Source of the DNA: Neolecta irregularis DAH-3
Lineage: Eukaryota > Ascomycota > Neolectomycetes > Neolectales > Neolectaceae
Length of the DNA stretch: 13,780 nt
Assembly (NCBI GenBank): GCA_001929475.1
Contig: LXFE01003772.1
Span: 182-13,961, forward strand
Direction of reading: 5' to 3'
Below are positions 8,195 through 13,780 of the stretch, one piece after another. The notes beneath the pieces were generated by a model. That model worked only from the letters and a program-made list of their open reading frames with translations, did no database searches and was not told where the DNA came from. Every line of letters starts with the position of its first letter. Positions within the stretch are counted from its first letter, which is position 1. The position numbers and the translations under genes were made by a program.

Positions 8195-8356
8195 AGATCG
8201 TTTTATTACCTTTGACCATGGTGTAGCAAAGCATCAGTCGTCTATATTTAGATCAGGGGCTTCGGCACTAGCCAGAAGCGGAAACCCCGTCCCGTCACCC
8301 CCCCATAAGCGACCAACTCGCTTTGTCACCACCATTTCATCGCTAAACTCACTGCC

Positions 8357-9344
8357 ATGAACAAACTGCTGTCAAAGAAACAGCAGCCTGCACCTGCATC
8401 AGATGATTATGATCGCGACCGCGCTGCGCTGTTTGGCACCAGCGGACGTGCTCCTGCTGCTACCACAGCCATGCAACGCCCGCCATCCTATGCATCTGCA
8501 GATCCGATATTTTCCTCCAGCAGCGCAGATCCTGCAAATAGCCAGGGCTTTTCTACAATGCAGGAGGCTGAGGCTGAGGATGTGGACGAGGAAGTCGAGG
8601 GAATCAAACAGGAGTTGAGATTCATCAAACAAGAGTCCGTCGCTTCAACCCGCAATGCTCTTCGCACAGCACAACAGGCCGAAGAGACCGGCCGGAACAC
8701 TCTTGCAAAGCTCGGGTCGCAGAGCGGTTCGTCTCCTTGCCCTATCTTCATACTGAATTTCAAGAACGTATCTCCAATGTCGAGAAGAACCTAGATATCG
8801 CCACCATTCATAACCGCCAAGCAACGGAGAAAGGCAAGGAACTCAAAACTCTCAATCGAAGCATGTTTGCGCTCCACGTGAAATCTCCATTCGGCAAAGC
8901 GAAACGAGAAGCAGCCGAAGAAGCTCGAATCCGCGAGCGTTTCGAACACGACAAACTTGAACGCGAGAAAACTCGAGAGTTTAATGCGCAGTCTGGTCGT
9001 CGGGTCGGCGAGGTATTGAATCCCAAGGGTAGACCCGGGGAGACGGGATACAAAATTGCTGGTGTCGCCGAGCGATCAAAGTACCAATTTGAAGCGGACG
9101 AGGAAGATGATGCTGTCGAAAAGGAGATTGACGGTAACTTGAACCAGCTGGCTGGTGTTACAAGTCGATTGAAAGGGCTGGCTCTTGCCACCAACGCTGA
9201 AATCTCTAGTCAAAATGAGAAATTGGACGAGATTGATCGAAAGGTTATTCTAGTTTCTATTTTGAATCAGCTGACCTTTATTAGAACGATAAATTGGGAA
9301 TCGGTATTCATTTGAACTCCGAGCGGCTTAAGCGGATTCGGTAA
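8357..9344 (+). CDS. SEC9: Sec9/SNAP-25-like t-SNARE (Qbc)
   Basis: Three exons: 8357-8726, 8765-9243 and 9285-9344, giving 302 aa; introns are 38 and 41 nt. Sec9 pairs with a syntaxin (Sso) and a synaptobrevin (Snc) to fuse secretory vesicles with the plasma membrane. Two SNARE helices are visible. The Qb motif spans about residues 82-150 with the zero-layer glutamine at 122 ([11 protein letters not shown]), then [12 protein letters not shown]. The Qc motif spans about 238-300 with its zero-layer glutamine at 273 ([12 protein letters not shown]) and the typical ERLKRIR end. A charged linker with [13 protein letters not shown] lies between. There is no membrane segment and no cysteine palmitoylation cluster, as in fungal Sec9. 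The Ser/Pro/Ala-rich N-terminal region is about 80 residues, shorter than in yeast Sec9. Intron 2 falls inside the Qc helix. It starts 162 bp after pyridoxal kinase. Confidence 0.93.
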
Positions 9345-9427
9345 CTCTCCTACTACGGATTATACTTTTTAGCAATATATTCCCTAATATCATTTGGTAA
9401 TGTAATCCTCGACGCCAATAATATAAA

Positions 9428-11431
9428 TCACAATGCCCGGCCTTGCCGCCTTAACGCCAATACGTCCTTCAATTCTAAAACAACATTATTCCCAGCCTGG
9501 CGTTCCTCGCGCATGGATTCATGACTCTGCCGTTCTAACTGCATCTTTTCAATTCTTTCTCGCCGGGATAGAATAGACTTTCCGCCAGTTGCTTCGTAAA
9601 TCCGCTTCTCTAGAAAGCCGTCCAGACCTTCCATGAGAGAGGTAAATGGGGCTACTGGCGATGGCGCCGAGAGAGTTGGTGTTGCGATGCGAAAGCCCCA
9701 GTCACCCATACTATTTCTCCTGGAATCCTCGTCATCTTCCATCGAGTCAGCCATGGTGAGCGCGGGGACTGTGCTAGGCTGTGGACTAGACGGGTTTAAA
9801 GTCGGCGAAAGCTCGTATTCCAATGCCGCCCGTCCCTCTTTCCACTCTGCTAAAAGTGTTTCGAGATCATCACCGATAGCATCGTAGTTTTTGAGCAGTT
9901 TATTGCGCATGTCGGAACCTTGACTGGAATCTAGGGCGTTAGACGTTGTTTCAAAAGATCTTACCTTGAAAGGCGTTTTTCGAGTCTTCGCGGAGAATAT
10001 ACATCTTTGCATGGACCGTCTGCAACGTCTGAGTTAGGACGCCCAGACCACGATTTTGCGATGACCAGCTATCTACAGGTGGGAGTGCATCAGGCACGGG
10101 TAAGTCGAGGGACCCTACGAGATTAGCGGGAAGGTTTATTGGGAAATACGCTGGTCTTCAACAAGTGCTCGAGCCAATTCTTCGGCAAGGTTTCCCACCA
10201 GATTTCCGATGATTTGAAGTTGGATGACAGCGACTGTCCACTGTTTTGATTCCATGTGACCACCGATATCGAGAGCAAGAAAGGAGCAGACTAGTTGTCG
10301 TCTGTGAGAATGCATGAGGTAGAACAGAGTCTTGAGAGCAGCCAGACTGTTGAGATCTGTGCCATCTTGGTATATATCAGCCTGATCAGGCGTTTCTGAA
10401 GGAATGTTGTAAATATCATAAAGTTTATCCAAATCGAACAAGGAAACGTAGGGAAGGAGTGATTTATTTGAGCGTGAAAGAGCAGCGATTGCAAGCGATA
10501 GCGAAGAAGAAAGTGCGGTTCGAAGTCCATTGCAACGGCGAGAACGGGACTGCTGGTCAAGCCGGGCGATGGGAGGAAGAGGAATGGAGCTGCAGTGAGA
10601 AGGAAAGAAAATAAAAGTTAAAGATACAGTCTGTAACCGCGAGCAACAAGTTCGATTTCTTGTATGAGTCTGAGGATTTTTGTTGCTACAACATCGTATG
10701 CCTGACACCGTTGTACGAGTCGTGAGGCCAGACTTATTGCACGAACGCGCAAGAGCCTTGCATTTCGCCGTCTCTGCAAAAATCAGGGGTGCCAAGGCAA
10801 AATGGTTACCGCCCGGGCGTATAGATAAAGAGCCATTGTCAAAGATAGGACAAGAGACCCGATCAGCCTGATTTTTCCATGAAGGGCATTTCCACGGGTC
10901 CTCAGAGCCCATGCGATAAGCAATGTAATGACGAGAATGCAGCCGCCAGAACCGATCCAGTATTTGCCAGCATGAGTAGAGTTTGGGGCGAGGACGGACC
11001 AATCGCCCGAATCGCCAAACAGAGGCTCCTCTCCGAGTCTGCGGCAATACAAGGACACGCTGACATGGTCGTTTAGCAGCTGTGAAGTACACAAAACATA
11101 GCGGAAGCGTTCGAGGAAGCGGTTGTTTTCTGGGGGAGAGAGGCGTGGGTTTGTAGCAGCCTAGGCGTGAGAAAACAGCAGGGATGGGGCACAAACAGAA
11201 AATAAAGCCTGGAACTTTGCCTTCTTTGCACCTTCAGTAGCGAGATTGAATTGTTTGAGGCCGCCCGAGAGATGCTTCTGCGCAGGAAGGGCGGGAGCAT
11301 AGGCGGGTTGCGGTGGGGGATCATCAATACCCCAGTCACAGTCTGGAGTGCATCAGCTAAGACAAAAGACGCGAAATACGGCTAAGATACGCGGCGTGAG
11401 GCGAATCCTGGTAGACCACCGTTGTGTTCAT
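9428..11431 (-). CDS. Vezatin/Inp2-like myosin-binding membrane protein
   Basis: Seven exons on the minus strand: 11431-11380, 11342-11197, 11160-10810, 10773-10628, 10589-10150, 10114-9965 and 9930-9428, giving 595 aa; introns are 37, 36, 36, 38, 35 and 34 nt. It resembles the fungal branch of the Pfam vezatin family (myosin-binding protein of peroxisomes, related to yeast Inp2), so a role in attaching an organelle to a class V myosin is inferred. The N-terminus MNTTVVYQDSPHAAYLSHCD is typical. ENNRFLERFRYVLCTSQLLND (77-97) precedes two membrane segments, about 133-152 and 163-181, forming a hairpin. After it come a basic RARRRNARLLRVR stretch, helices with IQEIELVARGY, a central helical domain (RRQLVCSFLALD, QLQIIGNLVGNLAEELARAL) and a C-terminal segment (NYDAIGDDLETLLAEWKEGR). 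The serine/proline linker and charged end are poorly conserved in general. The gene ends 83 bp from the convergent SEC9 stop. Confidence 0.82.
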
Positions 11432-11523
11432 ACTGGACGGGTCATTTGATTGTAGTGGTGAGTGCGGAATAGGGATTTGTTGTCCAACCACCACATGACC
11501 CAAAAAGTGTCCTTGTCATCTAT

Positions 11524-12927
11524 TCATGTATTGAAAACTGCATCGAAATGCTCCTCCATAATCTTGCATACCAACGGATTTTGCAAATGCGACTCGCATT
11601 CAATCTGAAGCATTTCTTTCCACGCCTCCTTTTCTAAATCCCGTCCCTCGAAAAGCTCAAGCGGAACACCCCCCCACATTCTCCGCCGTTGCTGGGTCCG
11701 AGCATCTATTGCAAAAGTGTTTTTCTCGATAATATCAATCGCGTTCAACTTTGGATAATTGGCGTGCAGGAAGAAACGGCCAACCTCGAAATTTTCATTT
11801 CTCAGAGTCTTGATATCATCCCGTGGATCAGACTGGGCCATTGCTGTCCCCTTGAACTCATTACCATTCCACCAGCCCAGCGACCGAACTTCCTGATCTA
11901 CCATGTAAAAATCCTCGCCTGCAGCCCGGCACGCCATAAGCCAGGTTTCCTTGTCACCTTGGCCTTTTGCGCCAAGAGAGAACAAGTTGTAAAAGAATGT
12001 CGGGCCGTATACATTGTAATATAGCACTAGAACCAAGGACTTCCACCGGTGACGTTTATCCCACATTAACTGCCCTGATTCGACCGTCCTATAAGCAGCC
12101 TTTCGGTGACTTCGGCGTGATTCCATCGTATCTTGAGCACTCTCTTGAGAAATATTAACAATCTGATAATAATATTTAGAAACAGTGGCATGCCAAAAAT
12201 CAGGCCATGCAACCACTTTACTCTCGATGAAGGGCGACGAGTCGAAGAGAACTTGCGGGTCATGGGCAGGAATATTGTCCGAATCTAATAGTAGCACACG
12301 TTCGAAATTCGAAAATATCAAAGCAAGCGCCTTAAGCTGATATGTCTCCATCCGGACTTTCGTTGGCACCTTTGAAATTATATGACTGATAACGCGACAT
12401 TCGACATTCATTTGTTCAAAATCACTCCCCGGAGCGCAGAGTATATCGTCAAATTCCTCATCATCTTCAAACCACATTTCAACAGGTAACCGCGACCCCG
12501 TCCGTCGTAGCAAGCGTAAACTCAGAAGGGCAATTTTCATATAAAATACTCCTCCACCAAGTATCACGATACCGTCGCCCCTGAAAATATCTGGATAGGG
12601 AGGGATTCCACCTAACAATGAAGCATGAATTTTCTTAGTCTTTAAAACTTCATTATCTTGCATTAAGAGACCTTGATTGAGTTCTTCATGAGTCGTTTCA
12701 GGGATATCATATCTTATGGCGGTAGCATTCGAAGTGAGTTTGAGGAAACTGGGGACTGGGGTATGGGACTCGTACAAGACCACAAGGGTCTTCCATAATT
12801 CGATAGTAGGAGTGGTGGGCCGGGTGGGATGTCGACACAGCGATTGCATGAAGACCATCAATCCTGCAGCAAGGAATAGGATTATCCACCGGCGTTTGTA
12901 AGACCGCCGGATATTCAGGAAGTACAT
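11524..12927 (-). CDS. GT71 alpha-mannosyltransferase (MNN2/MNN5-like), Golgi type II membrane protein
   Basis: Single exon, 467 aa, complete. A short basic cytoplasmic tail (MYFLNIRRSYKRR) precedes one signal anchor (about residues 14-30), then a stem and a lumenal catalytic domain: a standard Golgi type II layout. Family motifs are GDGIVILGGG (117-126), LRLLRRTGSRLPVEMWF (137-153), KALALIFSNFERVLLLDSDN (199-218) with DSD at 215-217 as the metal-binding DxD, VVAWPDFWHATVS, ESGQLMWDKRHRWK (283-296), GDKETWLMA (324-332) and FFLHANYPK (385-393). GT71 enzymes of the MNN2/MNN5 type add alpha-1,2-mannose branches to N-glycan outer chains from GDP-mannose; the exact linkage cannot be told from sequence. 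Alternatives are MNN1-type alpha-1,3 enzymes, but the motifs fit MNN2 better. The vezatin gene starts 92 bp downstream on the same strand. Confidence 0.9.
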   Translation of the reverse strand: MYFLNIRRSYKRRWIILFLAAGLMVFMQSLCRHPTRPTTPTIELWKTLVVLYESHTPVPSFLKLTSNATAIRYDIPETTHEELNQGLLMQDNEVLKTKKIHASLLGGIPPYPDIFRGDGIVILGGGVFYMKIALLSLRLLRRTGSRLPVEMWFEDDEEFDDILCAPGSDFEQMNVECRVISHIISKVPTKVRMETYQLKALALIFSNFERVLLLDSDNIPAHDPQVLFDSSPFIESKVVAWPDFWHATVSKYYYQIVNISQESAQDTMESRRSHRKAAYRTVESGQLMWDKRHRWKSLVLVLYYNVYGPTFFYNLFSLGAKGQGDKETWLMACRAAGEDFYMVDQEVRSLGWWNGNEFKGTAMAQSDPRDDIKTLRNENFEVGRFFLHANYPKLNAIDIIEKNTFAIDARTQQRRRMWGGVPLELFEGRDLEKEAWKEMLQIECESHLQNPLVCKIMEEHFDAVFNT

Positions 12928-12976
12928 GTGTAAGCTATGCGCTTAGAAGTACGATAAGACCAAGTGTTATAACTAG

Positions 12977-13026
12977 CCTAAGTATTCGCGCTTCTTACAA
13001 AGGGACATACCTAACCTAAGTATTCG
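12977..13026. repeat. 12-bp direct repeat CCTAAGTATTCG
   Basis: Identical copies at 12977-12988 and 13015-13026, 38 bp apart start to start, upstream of the mannosyltransferase. A third related sequence was not found. They could be paired binding sites or chance. Confidence 0.5.
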
Positions 13027-13091
13027 TATTTGGCTAGGAATATCGAACTTCTGCGTTTAAATACTTCCCGTCAAGCCACCTTGCCGTATTG

Positions 13092-13123
13092 GTAAGATAT
13101 ACCCAAAGGGTATATATCCTTAC
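13092..13123. repeat. Strong inverted repeat (hairpin/palindrome)
   Basis: Perfect 8-bp arms ATATACCC (13097-13104) and GGGTATAT (13108-13115) flank a 3-nt AAA centre. An outer pair GTAAG (13092-13096) and CTTAC (13119-13123) extends the stem to 13 bp with a 3-nt bulge on one side. It is about 165 bp upstream of the mannosyltransferase start. Confidence 0.8.
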
Positions 13124-13331
13124 AACAAGTGTGGCATAAATGTCAAAAGCGGGTGAGCAAATCTTTTGTTGCTATAATTAAAATTGAATGATTAAACCTG
13201 CTCTGGATCGATGAGAAGTTATTGAAGGCGAAGCTCCCGGCGTATGACTCCTCCGCGTTTGCAGATGTTCGTTCTAGGAAAGGATATCGGCTAAATTATA
13301 GCAGATCAATGCAGGGATGTGTGTAAAGCAT

Positions 13332-13355
13332 AACTGCTAGTGTGAGTTAGCAGTT
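13332..13355. repeat. 8-bp inverted repeat
   Basis: AACTGCTA (13332-13339) and TAGCAGTT (13348-13355) are perfect reverse complements separated by 8 nt. Confidence 0.75.
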
Positions 13356-13380
13356 GCATTCTTGGCACCACCTTGGCGAA

Positions 13381-13414
13381 GTTCTAAATGTAAGCATGCC
13401 CCTAGAACATGCTT
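13381..13414. repeat. Two overlapping inverted repeats
   Basis: AAGCATG (13392-13398) pairs with CATGCTT (13408-13414) across 9 nt. GTTCTA (13381-13386) pairs with TAGAAC (13403-13408), so two alternative stems share the same bases. Confidence 0.65.
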
Positions 13415-13613
13415 CACTAAGAGAACAGTCTGTAACATAAGTAATAAAAAGTAGTCCGTAATCCGTGGACGAGACACATTCTTCACTCAATATCATTAGA
13501 ACCAAACCTTCCTCCACCTCACTGCATTAATCGCTTACTACCATAATTCTCTGCTACCTGTACTGTCAGCACGCGAACTTGGTTTTGATGCTGGGTGAGA
13601 CTTCGATTTGGTA

Positions 13614-13650
13614 CTCTACCGTAGAGCCTAGCCTGCTAGTCAGGGTAGGC
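13614..13650. repeat. Tandem hairpin-forming inverted repeats
   Basis: CTCTAC (13614-13619) and GTAGAG (13621-13626) are inverted with one base between. Immediately after, GCCTA (13626-13630) pairs with TAGGC (13646-13650), and inside it CCTG (13632-13635) pairs with CAGG (13641-13644) around a 5-nt loop, with one G-G mismatch between the stems. Confidence 0.65.
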
Positions 13651-13780
13651 GCTACTGATATACAAATAATCAAGTCCCTTAAATTAATCTCAGGGCAACA
13701 ACCGCCATATATCATATTAGAATAATATAGCCTAGGAATAGAATAGTAATTAGAAAGATAATAAATATATCTGCTTATTT

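Larger units (their letters stand above)
12928..13780. other. AT-rich, gene-free region with inverted repeats
   Basis: No frame of meaningful length is open here on either strand. The first few hundred bases should be the promoter of the minus-strand mannosyltransferase. The segment becomes strongly AT-rich toward the right edge (from about 13660). Several short perfect inverted repeats, listed separately, are concentrated between 13090 and 13650. It may be a decayed repeat or transposon margin, but no recognisable transposon coding or terminal sequence was seen. Confidence 0.6.

Noticed and set aside
8808-9194. A 128-codon minus-strand frame
   Set aside because: It is a shadow of the SEC9 coding exon, which has clear SNARE motifs on the plus strand.
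10136-11194. A 352-codon minus-strand open frame that could be read as a single-exon gene
   Set aside because: Only its last part (10589-10150) is in the frame of the vezatin protein; the rest crosses exons in the wrong frame and two introns. The spliced model gives continuous family-like sequence and a proper start and stop.
1-13780. CRISPR arrays, tRNA or rRNA genes, biosynthetic cluster or intact transposon
   Set aside because: No regularly spaced repeats, no cloverleaf-like sequence that I could find, no core biosynthetic enzyme, and no transposase or reverse transcriptase frame.

Overview
This window is nuclear DNA from a fungus, most likely a filamentous ascomycete (Pezizomycotina). 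The evidence is the gene set: a fungal GT71 mannosyltransferase, a fungal-type vezatin protein, a Sec9 t-SNARE, a Mdm38/LETM1 protein and an F-box/LRR protein. Genes sit close together on both strands and most are broken by very small spliceosomal introns. The species cannot be named from the sequence. No tRNA, rRNA, CRISPR array or intact transposon was seen.

Layout from left to right. An F-box/leucine-rich protein on the minus strand runs off the left edge. Next is a five-exon PWI-domain/RS-rich splicing protein of the SRm160/SRRM1 type (minus). A gene-poor stretch of about 1 kb (3006-3984) separates it from a plus-strand series: mitochondrial-type adenylate kinase (AK3/ADK2 family), LETM1/Mdm38 inner-membrane protein, pyridoxal kinase (PDXK/BUD16 family) and a Sec9/SNAP-25 t-SNARE. 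A small unrecognised minus-strand gene (86 aa) lies between LETM1 and pyridoxal kinase and shares a promoter of about 100 bp with the latter. On the right are two minus-strand genes, a seven-exon vezatin/Inp2-like membrane protein and an intronless GT71 mannosyltransferase. The final 850 bp is AT-rich, seems to lack genes and holds several perfect inverted repeats.

Functionally this is mostly housekeeping: mRNA processing, mitochondrial nucleotide and ion balance, vitamin B6 salvage, exocytosis, organelle tethering to myosin, and cell-wall or Golgi mannosylation. The genes do not form a pathway, and there is no sign of a biosynthetic cluster or defence system.

The most unusual feature is the intron set. 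Resolving exons by protein-family continuity gives 23 introns in six genes, all 34-45 nt long. One is GC-AG. One, in adenylate kinase, is 36 nt, in frame and free of stops. The other nine introns with a length divisible by three carry an in-frame stop, and in four of these the stop is the TAG of the splice acceptor itself. All exon joins are inferred from sequence and not from transcripts.
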